The position numbers and the translations under genes are program-made. Of a DNA stretch of 64,000 bases, positions 50,040 to 58,847 are shown piece by piece (the stretch's first letter is position 1; every line of letters starts with the position of its first letter). A model generated the notes under the pieces. That model did not search any database and was not told where the DNA came from. It saw only the letters and a list, made by a program, of their open reading frames with translations. This DNA is from JAAYDY01 sp964500225 (GTDB lineage Bacteria > Planctomycetota > Phycisphaerae > FEN-1346 > JAACEH01), in contig CAZCOA010000007.1 of assembly GCA_964500225.1 (NCBI GenBank), forward strand, positions 1 through 64,000, read 5' to 3'.

Positions 50040-50197
50040 TCCGCCGGCAGGGTAGGCTCCCCCCCGGACCTACGCGGAACGTAGGGGCCGGCAGGGGCCC
50101 GGCGGTCTCGACGCGCGGCGCCCGCGGCGCGTATAAATGATGTACTGTCCCCTTTCATCTTCCATTCGTTCAGTGTGTCGCGTTTGCAGGTCGATCC

Positions 50198-51259
50198 TCA
50201 GGCGAGGGGAAAGGCGCTCAGGAGCTTCTCTTTGAACGCGGCGGCGCGGGCCTGGGGATCGGCGGCGGCGATGATGTCGCTGCACACGGCCACGGCGGTG
50301 GGGCCGGCGACCAGCACCGTGTCGAGGTTTTCCAAGGTGATGCCGGCAATGGCGACGCAGGGCAACGGGGCGGCCGCACGGCGGACGTCGCGGAGGCCCT
50401 CGACGCCGATGATGAAGTTGCGGCTCTTGGTGGAGCTGGCGAAGACGGGGCCGATGCCGAGGTAATCGGCTCCGTCGGCCAGGGCACGTGCGGCCATCTC
50501 GGGCGTCTGGACCGATACGCCGACGACGGCCGACGGGCCGAGCACTTGGCGGCACGCGCGGACCGGCAGGTCGTCCTGGCCGACGTGGACGCCGTCGGCC
50601 CCGGCGGCGCGCGCGATGTCGGCGCGGTCGTTGACGATCGACAGCGCCCCGGCCTTGTGGCAGCGCTCGGTCACGGCTCGGGCCAGGTCCAGCAACTCCG
50701 CCGCCGGCATCTGCTTCTCGCGCAACTGCACGACATCGGCGCCGCCGGCCAGCACGGCGTCCACGGTCTCCAGCGGCGGCAGGCGGCACAGGCTGCTCGT
50801 CACCAGCACATAGAGCCGCACGGACGCCAACCGTGCTCTACCGTGCAGAATCGTGTTGAACGACTTCTCCAGGGTATAGACCCGGTACCGCAACTGCTCG
50901 AACGCGGCGGCGGCCTGGGCGGAGAGCGGCTTGGCGTATTCCTCCAGGGCGCGCAGGGATTCGGGCAACCGCTTCAGCGCCGCGAGGAGCACGTCGTCGG
51001 CACCGGTCCGCACGGACTCGGTCGCGGTGGTGATGGCGGTGCCGACGTCGCGCGGGGTGTCGCGCGAGGCCAGCAGCTCGCGCTGCGGGAAGCCGTCGGC
51101 CGCCGCGCGCAGGTCGTGACGAAGCTGCTTGACCAGTTCGCACAGGGCCGCCGAGTCGAGGCGGAAGCGTGCGTATTCCTCGACGACGCGCAGCGCCTCG
51201 CGCGTGCGGTTGAGGTTCGCGTCCAGGATGCGGTACAGATCGGTGTGGTCGGTGTTCAT
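50198..51259 (-). CDS. thiE: ThiD2-ThiE fusion: thiamine-phosphate synthase
   Basis: ThiE couples the thiazole and pyrimidine moieties to thiamine phosphate. The 353-aa product has an N-terminal ThiD2-like domain (about residues 8-140; RILDANLNRTREALRVVEEY) and a C-terminal ThiE TIM barrel (150-353). The barrel shows VQLREKQMPAAELL, IVNDRADIA, GVHVGQDDLP and the phosphate-binding GIGPVF and CVAIAGIT. The N-terminal domain is found fused to ThiE in some lineages and is thought to act on the pyrimidine. No ribosome site precedes the ATG at 51259, and the promoter-like TAGAAT is only about 10 bases upstream, so the message may be leaderless. No TPP riboswitch is recognisable. Confidence 0.92.
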   Translation of the reverse strand: MNTDHTDLYRILDANLNRTREALRVVEEYARFRLDSAALCELVKQLRHDLRAAADGFPQRELLASRDTPRDVGTAITTATESVRTGADDVLLAALKRLPESLRALEEYAKPLSAQAAAAFEQLRYRVYTLEKSFNTILHGRARLASVRLYVLVTSSLCRLPPLETVDAVLAGGADVVQLREKQMPAAELLDLARAVTERCHKAGALSIVNDRADIARAAGADGVHVGQDDLPVRACRQVLGPSAVVGVSVQTPEMAARALADGADYLGIGPVFASSTKSRNFIIGVEGLRDVRRAAAPLPCVAIAGITLENLDTVLVAGPTAVAVCSDIIAAADPQARAAAFKEKLLSAFPLA

Positions 51260-51295
51260 GGGCGTTATTCTACTCGGTTCCCAGGCGGCGCGAAG

Positions 51296-51353
51296 AAAAA
51301 GAACCCTCGCCACGACTCCGGTTGGCTTCGTGCAGGTGGAGTGTAGCGAGGGT
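51296..51353 (-). terminator. Rho-independent terminator between the VWA gene and thiE
   Basis: On the (-) strand ACCCTCGC (51353-51346) pairs with GCGAGGGT (51310-51303), with an inner ACTCC/GGAGT stem, followed by a T-run at 51300-51296. It ends transcription of the VWA gene. Confidence 0.72.
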
Positions 51354-51439
51354 CCGCACCACGTTGGAGAACGCCTCATTGCCGGGCGGCTTGCGCGTTG
51401 TCCCTCTGCCCTCAAGGGGGCGGAGTCCGCCGCGGCGCG

Positions 51440-52480
51440 TCACAGGGCCAGGTCGTCCGCCCCGACGTACTTATAAACGCCGCCATTTTCCCGGGCGATT
51501 CTCATGAGCAACTCTTCGCAGTTGGAGTACAAGAAACAGATCGTGTCGATCCGCGCGCCGGCGCGGCGATTGAGGTCGCGGACGCTGTCGGCCACTTTCG
51601 GGTCAAACTCGCCGTCGGTGAGGAAGATGATCCTCTGCGGCTTCAGGGCCAGGGCGCGGCGGAAGGCTTCGAGCGGCTCGGTCTGCCCGACGGGCGTCAC
51701 GCCGTCGATGAACTCCAGCGCGGCCTCTTTGTTCGCGTCGGTCGCGCGGACCAGCGACCGCGCGGGCATCTCCTGCGGCTCGCCGCTGGAGTAAAAGATC
51801 ACATGGAACCGTTGCCCGCCGCGAAGGGAGGCGATAGCCTTCTTCAGGTGCGCCTTGACGATGGCTATGGAGTCGGTCATCGAGCCGCTGCGGTCCACGA
51901 TATAGACCACGTCGCCGTGGGCCGGCACGGGGAAAAAGCCCGTACCGCGGCCGCTGGGGCCGGGCCCGTGGCCAATGCCGTCGGGACCGCAGATGGTGAG
52001 GCCTCCGACGCCGGGGATGCCGATCGAGTGTTCGCCGCCCTTGACGGCGACGATCAGCGCCTGGCTGGGCGGTCCGGCGAAGGTCAGACCGGCCTTGGGC
52101 ACGTCGGCCAGGCGACGGCTGCGCCCGGCGGGCGCGTGGCGGCCGGCGGGCTGTTCGGGCAGGGTGTAACGGACCTGGCGGACCACCTCGGCCCCGGCCC
52201 GCGGCGGCGGATCGTTCGGCGGTCGCACGACGCTCCAGGCGAAGACCAGCGAACACAGCAGCAGGGCCAGGTGCACCATCAGGCTGGTGCCCCAGGTGGG
52301 AATGCCGGCGACGAGGCGCGTCAGCGACGGGCCGGGCTCGGCGGCCGCTTCGTCGGGGGCGGCCTCGCCCTGGGCCAGGGCCAGCAGGCCGCAGTTCGGG
52401 CACCGGGCCGTCTGGCGACGGCGACGCGTGTTTTGGACCCAATGGTGGCCGCACTCGCGGCAGGTGAAGCGCAGTGGCAT
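51440..52480 (-). CDS. Zinc-ribbon, membrane-anchored von Willebrand factor A protein
   Basis: The 346-aa product starts with a zinc-ribbon (CRECGHHWVQ ... ARCPNCG, about residues 6-30), followed by one transmembrane segment (about 65-85) and a linker. A VWA domain runs from about residue 190 to the end. The MIDAS motif DRSGSM (about 197) is intact, with a later conserved aspartate region FLTDGEFDP. VWA domains bind protein ligands through a divalent metal. A cytoplasmic zinc-ribbon joined to a VWA domain across a membrane is a layout common in Planctomycetota, with no known function. GAGGAGG precedes the ATG at 52480. Confidence 0.87.
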   Translation of the reverse strand: MPLRFTCRECGHHWVQNTRRRRQTARCPNCGLLALAQGEAAPDEAAAEPGPSLTRLVAGIPTWGTSLMVHLALLLCSLVFAWSVVRPPNDPPPRAGAEVVRQVRYTLPEQPAGRHAPAGRSRRLADVPKAGLTFAGPPSQALIVAVKGGEHSIGIPGVGGLTICGPDGIGHGPGPSGRGTGFFPVPAHGDVVYIVDRSGSMTDSIAIVKAHLKKAIASLRGGQRFHVIFYSSGEPQEMPARSLVRATDANKEAALEFIDGVTPVGQTEPLEAFRRALALKPQRIIFLTDGEFDPKVADSVRDLNRRAGARIDTICFLYSNCEELLMRIARENGGVYKYVGADDLAL

Positions 52481-52717
52481 GGCAGACCTCCTCGGAGCCG
52501 ATCCGATCCGGGGGCGGCGGCGAACAGGTCGTCGTCGCCCGACCAACGGGTTCCAGGGCCAGCCGTGCCATGGCACAGGAAACAGCACGCACCTCTACCT
52601 AGGGAAACGCGGCGCGCGGCGCGAAGTTCGCCGGAAAAAAGCGAAAAACGTGCGTTGCGCAGCTCTTGGTTCGGGCGGAGTTTGCGCCGTCGCCACAAGA
52701 TTCCGCGACGGCAGCGC

Positions 52718-52746
52718 TTGCCCATGTGTAACATATGTAGTATAGT
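52718..52746 (+). promoter_or_regulatory. Sigma-70-type promoter
   Basis: TTGCCC (52718-52723) and TATAGT (52741-52746) are spaced by 17 bases, giving a predicted start near 52753. Confidence 0.6.
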
Positions 52747-52778
52747 GGTGTGTACGTGATGTCGGGTTTTGCCCGGGG

Positions 52779-52824
52779 GGCCCGTTCTCTGCCGCATGCG
52801 GCGGGAGCGGGCCTTTGTTGTTTT
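52779..52824 (+). terminator. Leader terminator or small-RNA terminator
   Basis: GGCCCG(52779-52784)...CGGGCC(52808-52813) and the inner TGCCGC/GCGGCG region form a long GC hairpin, followed by a T-rich tract TTTGTTGTTTT to 52824. It lies only about 30-70 bases after the predicted start at 52753, so it either attenuates the downstream PEP-CTERM gene or ends a small RNA of about 70 nt. Confidence 0.6.
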
Positions 52825-52931
52825 CTGCCGCGGCGTTCGTGAGGATCGACGTGCAGCGACCGGGAGGCGGCAGCGTGCCCCCGACCGGTGACAGCGGGCT
52901 TCCGGGGGAACAGACAGGAAGGGAGCAAGCC

Positions 52932-53633
52932 ATGGGGGCGAGAGTGTGTATCGTGAGACTGGTGCTGTGTGCGGGCGTCTGTCTTCTGGCGGTCGGCCCC
53001 GCGCGGGGCGACGACATACGGCCGCCGGTGTGGCGCGGCAGCGACAGCACCACGATGTCGATCTTCGACGATTGGCCGGGCGACGAGAACCTGTATGAGC
53101 CGGACACGTTTGTCCAGGTGCCGGCCTCGCCGCTGCTGTACGTGGCGGAGGCGGAGGTGGACGGCGCGGCCGCCACGGTCCTTGCATCGTACCAGGGCCG
53201 CGACAACGTTCTGGAGATGTCCAAGAACGCCTTGCTAGTCTTCTTCCTCGACAACTTCGACCAGTCCAACCCGCGGAAGATCGTCCAGATGCAGGTGACC
53301 TATCACAACAGCGGGTGCGCTCCGTGGTGGCTGTACGTGGACTACTTCTGGGACGGCGACGACGACGATTTCAACACGCCGCTGTTCGAGCTCTCGGACC
53401 TGGCGGAGTACGACCAGGGCGATGGGTGGAAGACGCTGGTGTTCTCGTTCTTCATCGAGCCGAACCCTTGGGAAGAGGAAGTGGCGCTGAAGTTCTATGA
53501 TTTCGGGGCGACGGAGAAGCTGACGTGTTATGTTGACCAGGTGGTCATCGACACGATCTGCCCGGAGCCCGGGACGATGGGCCTGCTGGCGATCGGCGGC
53601 GTGGCGCTGATAGGCCGCCGCCGTCGTCGGTGA
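52932..53633 (+). CDS. PEP-CTERM sorting domain protein
   Basis: The 233-aa secreted protein has a signal peptide (about residues 1-28, ending GPARGDD) and a beta-rich body with an acidic run (WDGDDDDFNTPLF) that could bind calcium. The C-terminal tail is CPEPGTMGLLAIGGVALIG followed by RRRRR, so all three PEP-CTERM parts are present. An exosortase is expected to process it. Its biological role is unknown. GGGAG stands seven bases before the ATG at 52932. A hairpin at 53690-53720 ends the gene. Confidence 0.85.
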   Translation: MGARVCIVRLVLCAGVCLLAVGPARGDDIRPPVWRGSDSTTMSIFDDWPGDENLYEPDTFVQVPASPLLYVAEAEVDGAAATVLASYQGRDNVLEMSKNALLVFFLDNFDQSNPRKIVQMQVTYHNSGCAPWWLYVDYFWDGDDDDFNTPLFELSDLAEYDQGDGWKTLVFSFFIEPNPWEEEVALKFYDFGATEKLTCYVDQVVIDTICPEPGTMGLLAIGGVALIGRRRRR

Positions 53634-53689
53634 ACGGGCCTCGCCGCGGCTTCCCGTGAGGCGCCCGGCCGTTATCTTATCGTATCCGC

Positions 53690-53720
53690 AACGCCCCGCC
53701 GGCTCGTGCTGCGGGGCGTT
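53690..53720. terminator. Hairpin terminator after the PEP-CTERM gene
   Basis: AACGCCCCGC (53690-53699) and GCGGGGCGTT (53711-53720) form a perfect 10-bp stem with an 11-base loop. No long T-run follows. Confidence 0.6.
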
Positions 53721-53892
53721 GTGCTGCGCGGACAACGGTGCCGCCGCAGGGCGCGGCGGGGCGCGTCCGTTTTTTCCGCAATCATCCGAGCCGGCGGACG
53801 TTAAAGGGCCAGGGCGGCCTCAGGCTGGGTCCGGGGCCGGTCGCGCGGTGGGGCGGCGAGAACTTCGCTTGTTTCGGAACGGGAGTGAAGCG

Positions 53893-54708
53893 ATGCATCG
53901 GATACTGATAGGTGCGGCGGTTGGGGTCGTGGTGCTTGCGGCGGGAGCCGTGGGCGTGGTGGTCTGGCATCGGGCGAATCGCCCGCCGGCGCCGCAGGGC
54001 GAGGTGTCGCAGGCGGCGGTTGCGCCGGCCGAGACGCCCGAGCCGGAACCGGCGCCTGTGGCGCCGCGGCGCCGCCGGCCGTCGCCGCAACCGCAGGAAA
54101 CGCCCAAGTCGCCGGCGGCGGTTCCGGTGGCGACCGACACGGAAGCGACTACCGTGGCTCCCGTTGCCGAGACGGCGTCGAACCCCAGTCTCGACGAGAA
54201 GATCAACGGCATCCTGAATTCGTTGACGCGTGAGGAGCAGGAGGCCCTGATGCGGGCCATCAGCCAACGTGCGATGCAGGAACGGGCCGAGCAGCGGCGG
54301 TACGAACTGCCGAGCGACCGGCGTCTGCGCGTGCTGGAACGAAACCGCAACGCGGCCCTGCGTCTGAGTGATGTGCAGCGGCAGCAGATTGACGCGCTGA
54401 AAGAATCTCTGAAGCCGAAGATCGACGCGGCCACAAGCCAGTTGCGTCAGCAGCAGGAGACGCTGCGCGAGCAGGTCGGGCAGCTCATGTCGTCGGGCGA
54501 CCGCGAGGCGGCCCGAGCGCTGTTCGAACAGATGGGCGACCTGCGGCGGCAGTCCGAGCAGGCGACCGCCCCGATCGACGAGGAGTACAAGACGGCCCTG
54601 AGCGGCATCCTCACCCCCGAGCAGCAGGAAGCGGTGACGGCGGCCGAGGCGTCGGGCAACGACGGTCCGCCTCCCTGGGCGGGCAATCGTCGCGGCCCAG
54701 GCCGGTGA
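53893..54708 (+). CDS. Membrane-anchored periplasmic protein with Spy/CpxP-like LTxxQ helices
   Basis: The 271-aa product has one N-terminal membrane segment (residues 3-25), a 75-residue Pro/Ala linker and a helical domain from about residue 105. In that domain LRLSDVQRQQIDALKESLKPK and LSGILTPEQQEAVTAAE carry the LTPEQ-type motifs of Spy/CpxP chaperones. Those proteins bind misfolded envelope proteins or metals. The coupling to stress is inferred, since no CpxAR genes are near. GGGAGTGAA precedes the ATG. It is convergent with the next operon. Confidence 0.78.
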   Translation: MHRILIGAAVGVVVLAAGAVGVVVWHRANRPPAPQGEVSQAAVAPAETPEPEPAPVAPRRRRPSPQPQETPKSPAAVPVATDTEATTVAPVAETASNPSLDEKINGILNSLTREEQEALMRAISQRAMQERAEQRRYELPSDRRLRVLERNRNAALRLSDVQRQQIDALKESLKPKIDAATSQLRQQQETLREQVGQLMSSGDREAARALFEQMGDLRRQSEQATAPIDEEYKTALSGILTPEQQEAVTAAEASGNDGPPPWAGNRRGPGR

Positions 54709-54801
54709 CCGATTGAAGCAAGCGTTGGGTGGCGCGGCCGCGCACCGGTGCGGTTGGGCGGCAGGGCCGCGCCGACCTGGCCATGCGGGGCCGGGCAAGA
54801 G

Positions 54802-55590
54802 CTACTCGACCTTCATTTTCTTGCGCAGCGGAGTCCAGTCGTTGACGTAGGCCTGCACCGGGCAGATGCGCTCGCACAGATAACACCAGATACAGTCGTC
54901 GTTGACCGTCGGCAGCGGATCGAGCCGGATGGCTCCCGTCGGACAGGTCCGCGCGCACAGGCCGCAGCGCGTGCAGACGTTCGGATCGACCACGTGGTTC
55001 GGGAAGGTCCGCTTCATCATGCCGCCCTGGAGCACGTGGCTGAGCAGGAAGTACTTGCCGCCGACGAACGGATAGCGCGGCGCGGCGAATCGCGGCTCGT
55101 CGCGCAGCCGGCGGCAGTCTCGGGGCAACCGCTCGCCGAACTGGCGCGCCGCCGCCAGGTCGTCCTCGCTCGGGCGGCCCCACTGGCGGAAACTCTTCAG
55201 GTACATCGGGAAACTGTCGAAGCCGTTGCACGCGAAGCTGTTGACCACCGTGTAGCCGCGACGGGCCAGACGCTTCTGCATTCGCCGCAGGGTGTTCACG
55301 GGGTTGCCGCCATGGGTGATGAACGTGAAGGCCGGCTTGTTGTCCGCCGCGGGCAGCCGGTCGATGAACCGGCGGACGAGGCTCGGCTCCTTGTAGTAGA
55401 ACACGGGCGTGCCGATGCCCACCACATCGTACCCGGCGGCTTCGGCCGGATCGGTCTTCAGCAACTCGGTCACGGTGCACGGCATGCCGCCGGCCCGCAG
55501 GCCGGCGGCGGCGGCCTCGGCTACGCGGCGCGTCGCCCCCGTCTGACTGAAATAGACCACCAGGGCCTTGCTCGTTGTCGGGTCGCTCAT
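54802..55590 (-). CDS. Flavodoxin-ferredoxin fusion (EFR1-like)
   Basis: The 262-aa protein has an N-terminal flavodoxin domain (VVYFSQTGATRRVAEAAAAG, FMN phosphate loop near residue 15) and a C-terminal ferredoxin part with two 4Fe-4S motifs, CTRCGLCARTCP and CIWCYLCERICP (about residues 205-245). Such EFR1-type proteins carry electrons in anaerobes. Its ATG overlaps the stop of the upstream hydrolase in ATGA, so the two are translationally coupled. The electron partner is unknown; low-potential donors fit an anaerobic lifestyle. Confidence 0.93.
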   Translation of the reverse strand: MSDPTTSKALVVYFSQTGATRRVAEAAAAGLRAGGMPCTVTELLKTDPAEAAGYDVVGIGTPVFYYKEPSLVRRFIDRLPAADNKPAFTFITHGGNPVNTLRRMQKRLARRGYTVVNSFACNGFDSFPMYLKSFRQWGRPSEDDLAAARQFGERLPRDCRRLRDEPRFAAPRYPFVGGKYFLLSHVLQGGMMKRTFPNHVVDPNVCTRCGLCARTCPTGAIRLDPLPTVNDDCIWCYLCERICPVQAYVNDWTPLRKKMKVE

Positions 55591-56459
55591 GAATGTGCCT
55601 CGCATCGGGTGACGATCCAGTCGGCCACGTCGGCGAACACGGCCGACGGGTCCGGTTCGAATTCCAGAGTGTGGTGCGCGCCGCCGTAGCACTTCACCGT
55701 GCGGTCGGCCGATGCCGTCCGCTCCAGAAAGCGCACCGTGGCGCCGTTGTCGATAATGCGGTCGTACTCGGCCAGGGCCGTCAGCAGCGGCACGACGATC
55801 CGCGGCGCGGCCTCGACAAGGTACCGGTCGAGGCGTCGGCTCTCGAAGAGGAACCGGGCCGTGGCCTCGTGCAGGGCCAGTGCGTCGTGGCGCAGGAAGT
55901 CGAGCCGTTCGGGGTTGGCGGTGAACAGCTCGGGGTTGTTGAGCGGGATGGGAAACAGCCGCCGGTCGTGCCGACGCAGGAGCGACCAGGCGATGGCCGC
56001 CTTGGTGGCGAACGACACATCCCGCCGCGGGCAGATGCCGGGACATAGCAGCACGACACCCGCGTAGCGCGTTCCGTGCATGGCGGCCAGGGCCGCGGCC
56101 AGTTTGCCGCCCCAACTGACGCCCACGAGCACCAGGGGCAACCGTCCGGCCAGGGGCAGCCAGTCGGCCAGGGCCCGATCTTCGAGGTCCGTCACGTCGC
56201 GGGCCAGTTGTTCCCACGAGTCGGCGTGACCGCGATCCGAGGCGTTGCGTCCGCTGCCACGACGGTCGGCCAGGTAAACGGCCAATCCGGCGTCGGCGAA
56301 GTGCTGCGCAGAGGCCTCGTACCAGCCGCCATGGCTCTGGATGCCGTGCAGATAGACGACCAGGCCGCACGGCGGGTGGCCCGAGGCGGGCGCCCAGCGA
56401 CGGCAGAACAGTTCGTAGCCGTCGGCGGCGCGCAGCGAGAGAGTCTCGACGGGGCTCAT
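55587..56459 (-). CDS. Alpha/beta hydrolase (lysophospholipase-like)
   Basis: The 290-aa cytoplasmic protein has the HG oxyanion segment VVYLHGIQSHGGWY (about residue 36), the nucleophile elbow GVSWGGK (about 113) and the acid and base residues in AEYDRI and YGGAHHTLEFE near the C-terminus, so the Ser-Asp-His triad is complete. It resembles monoacylglycerol lipase or lysophospholipase family members. The substrate is unknown. It is upstream of the flavodoxin-ferredoxin gene with overlapping stop and start codons. A large antisense open frame over it is not real. Confidence 0.9.
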   Translation of the reverse strand: MSPVETLSLRAADGYELFCRRWAPASGHPPCGLVVYLHGIQSHGGWYEASAQHFADAGLAVYLADRRGSGRNASDRGHADSWEQLARDVTDLEDRALADWLPLAGRLPLVLVGVSWGGKLAAALAAMHGTRYAGVVLLCPGICPRRDVSFATKAAIAWSLLRRHDRRLFPIPLNNPELFTANPERLDFLRHDALALHEATARFLFESRRLDRYLVEAAPRIVVPLLTALAEYDRIIDNGATVRFLERTASADRTVKCYGGAHHTLEFEPDPSAVFADVADWIVTRCEAHS

Positions 56460-56583
56460 GGCGTCAGACGATAGACGGCCGCGCAGCGGAAGTCAAGCGC
56501 CGCGAGGCGCCCACGACGGTGGGCCGTGGGGCGGCCTGGCCGCGCGCAGGGGCGCACGTCACAATCGCAAGGACATTCCCCGC

Positions 56584-57915
56584 TCACAGGTCCATGAATT
56601 CCACGATGTAGGCAATCGTGGCGCTGGATCCGTCGGTCTTCTTCAGGCCGGTGATTTCGACCCAGAAGCGGTCGCCGGCCTTCGCCCCCGGCAGCACCGG
56701 GCGGAAGATGATGGCATTGGGGATGCCGCAGCCGTCGAGGTTGACGTTGAAATGGTCCAGGGCGAGCGGCTCCTTGGCCCGCCGCTCGGGATCGGCGTCG
56801 GTGGGGCTCTTGCCGGGACGGACCGGCCAGACGGTCGCCTTGACCGCGGCGGGGTCCGGCTTGGCGTAGTGCGCCGGGTTCACCGAGACGTGCCAGGCGT
56901 GCCGGTAGTGGAAGAAATCCAGCGGCAGCAGCCCGCGCGGCGGATAGCAAATGTAATCATAGTCCGGCACATCCTTGCGATCGTGGCTATCGACCATCAT
57001 GGCCGAGAAGACGCCGCACTCGCCGAAGCCGGTTGTTACCATCGAGGGGTTCAGACACCAGCGCCGGTGGCCGACTACGGCGATGTTGCTGGGGTCGCTG
57101 TCTTCCATGAAGCTGTCCACCGACATCCGCGTGGCGCCGCCCTGATGCAGGTTGGCGTGGCTTGTGCCGTAATAGGCCTTCTTGAACTGGTCCTCGGGCA
57201 GGCCGGGGTTCGTCGGATAGTGCTCCAGATGCCCGAGCCGGGCGCAAAGCTGTGCCGCCGCCCGGGCATAATCACATTGGGTCGCCGTGAGCTTGATGTC
57301 GTGCGGCACGTCGCAGAGGTAGCGGTATGCGTTCAGTCGGGCCAGGGCATAGAGATTCGTCGGGTCGCGCAGGGGATCGGTTGCCCCCGCCGCCTGGGCG
57401 ACGGCGTCTTCGGTGCTCCACAGCGCCGACGCGCCGCCGGGCCGCCGGCCGTCGCCCGGCGCGTTGCCGCGAATCGACGGAGACGCGCCGACGCCGAAGC
57501 TGCCCATGATTTTGTTCACCATCTCGCTGATCTGGCGGCCCGACTTGGGGTACAGCAGTTGGCCGTTCCAGAAGACTTGTTCTTTCAGGAGGTTGCCCTT
57601 CTCGTCAGTCTCGACATAGCCGCCGTGAAGTTTGCCCTCGCGATACTCGGCCTTCAGGCGCACCTTGCCCGATTCCCAGAAGTACGTCTGCAACCCGTCG
57701 AGTTGCCCCGCCTTGTACTGGCCGCGCACCGCGATCTTGCCGTTGGGATGATGGGCCAGATACTTGCCGTGCTTGCGGCCCTCGGCGTCGGTGCTGTAGC
57801 GTTCCTTGATTTTTCCGTCGTCGTACCGCTCGATGATTTCCTCGGCCCGCAGGACGCTCGCGCCCAGCCAGCCCAGAACAATCGCCAGAAGCACCCGTCG
57901 TGTGGTTCGCGTCAT
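56584..57915 (-). CDS. Secreted MORN-repeat and CAP-domain protein
   Basis: The 443-aa product has a signal peptide (residues 1-24, ending SVLRAEE). Residues 28-140 are MORN/YwqK-type repeats (RYDDGKIKERYSTD, HPNGKIAVRGQYKAGQLDGL, SGKVRLKAEYREGKLHGGY). The C-terminal half, about 205-345, follows the CAP/SCP-like fold, with ARLNAYRYLCDVPHDIKL and the NIAVVGHRRWCLNP signature. A beta-rich region ends the protein. The combination suggests an extracellular protein that binds or modifies surface polymers. I cannot assign an activity. GAGGGT precedes the ATG at 57915. Confidence 0.8.
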   Translation of the reverse strand: MTRTTRRVLLAIVLGWLGASVLRAEEIIERYDDGKIKERYSTDAEGRKHGKYLAHHPNGKIAVRGQYKAGQLDGLQTYFWESGKVRLKAEYREGKLHGGYVETDEKGNLLKEQVFWNGQLLYPKSGRQISEMVNKIMGSFGVGASPSIRGNAPGDGRRPGGASALWSTEDAVAQAAGATDPLRDPTNLYALARLNAYRYLCDVPHDIKLTATQCDYARAAAQLCARLGHLEHYPTNPGLPEDQFKKAYYGTSHANLHQGGATRMSVDSFMEDSDPSNIAVVGHRRWCLNPSMVTTGFGECGVFSAMMVDSHDRKDVPDYDYICYPPRGLLPLDFFHYRHAWHVSVNPAHYAKPDPAAVKATVWPVRPGKSPTDADPERRAKEPLALDHFNVNLDGCGIPNAIIFRPVLPGAKAGDRFWVEITGLKKTDGSSATIAYIVEFMDL

Positions 57916-58088
57916 GAGATGGACCCTCAGAGGCAATGCGCGCTCAGTACATATTCTATACGATTGGGCAAACGTACATACGCAGGGAAAACGGCTATCC
58001 GACATTTTCCGGAGGCCGCCCTCTCCGTTCCAGGGGAGCGCGACCCCATTCCGGGGGCGTTCCGGCGGCGCGTCCGCCGTCACGGGGC

Positions 58089-58847
58089 TCACCGGGCCGC
58101 CCACCGTCGGGCCTCGGCGACCAGGGCGGCGAACAGAGCCAGGTGCCGCCGCTCGCGGTGCAAGTTCTCCGGATGCCACTGCACGCCCAGGAAAAACCGG
58201 TCCGGCCGCGGATCCTCGACGGCTTCGATCAGTCGATCATCGAACCATGCGACCGCCCGCAGGTGCCGTCCGGGCTGATCGATGGCCTGGTGGTGGCTGG
58301 TGTTGACGTTCAGCGGCCGCGCGCCGACGATGGCCGCCAGGCGACTCGTCGGGTCGATGCGTACCGGGTGCCTCGGCCGTGGGTCGCCCTCGGGACGCGC
58401 ATGGGCCTGATACGAAGCGGCGACATCGGGCAGGTGCTGGATGAGCGTGCCGCCGCGATGCACGGCAAGGGTCTGCGCGCCCAGGCAGATGCCGAGCGTG
58501 GGCATGCGGCGGCGGTCGGCCCAGGCCGCCAGACGGGCGTCGGCCTCCTGGCGGATTCGGGGCGTCAGGACCGTTTGGGGATGGCGTTTCCGGCCATAGG
58601 CGGCCGGATCCAGGTCGGCGCCGCCCACCAGCAGCAGGCCGTGACCGCGGGCGACCAATTGCCGCCAGGCGGCGTCCGCGCCGGGGGCCTCGACGGGCGG
58701 CACCAGGAGCGGCTCGCCGCCGGCCTTGACGATGCTCGTCACGTAGTCGGCCGGGAGCAGGACTTCCCCGGCCGGCGGCACATCCGTCGTGACGCGGTAG
58801 CTGGTGGCGATCAGGATGGTAGGTCTGGCGGGCCCTCGGCGGTTCAT
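58089..58847 (-). CDS. Class I glutamine amidotransferase-like hydrolase (PuuD-type)
   Basis: The 252-aa product matches gamma-glutamyl-gamma-aminobutyrate hydrolase family members. The nucleophile cysteine is in LGICLGAQTLAV (about residue 121), and the His-Glu pair in GVQWHPENLH near 225. VGGADLDPAAYG is the oxyanion-region segment. Likely substrates are gamma-glutamyl amides. The start overlaps the D-aminoacylase stop by four bases (ATGA), suggesting a linked amino acid or peptide salvage function. Confidence 0.9.
   Translation of the reverse strand: MNRRGPARPTILIATSYRVTTDVPPAGEVLLPADYVTSIVKAGGEPLLVPPVEAPGADAAWRQLVARGHGLLLVGGADLDPAAYGRKRHPQTVLTPRIRQEADARLAAWADRRRMPTLGICLGAQTLAVHRGGTLIQHLPDVAASYQAHARPEGDPRPRHPVRIDPTSRLAAIVGARPLNVNTSHHQAIDQPGRHLRAVAWFDDRLIEAVEDPRPDRFFLGVQWHPENLHRERRHLALFAALVAEARRWAAR

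Larger units (their letters stand above)
52481..52931. other. Divergent leader region with promoter and terminator hairpin
   Basis: These 451 bases separate the VWA gene from a PEP-CTERM gene. They hold a clear (+) promoter (52718-52746) and a terminator-like hairpin with T-run (52779-52824) before the coding start at 52932. The part 52481-52700 shows nothing else. Confidence 0.55.

Noticed and set aside
51260..51439. TPP riboswitch before thiE
   Set aside because: The conserved CTGAGA and ACCTGATCTGG-like segments are not present; the hairpin there reads as a terminator of the upstream gene.
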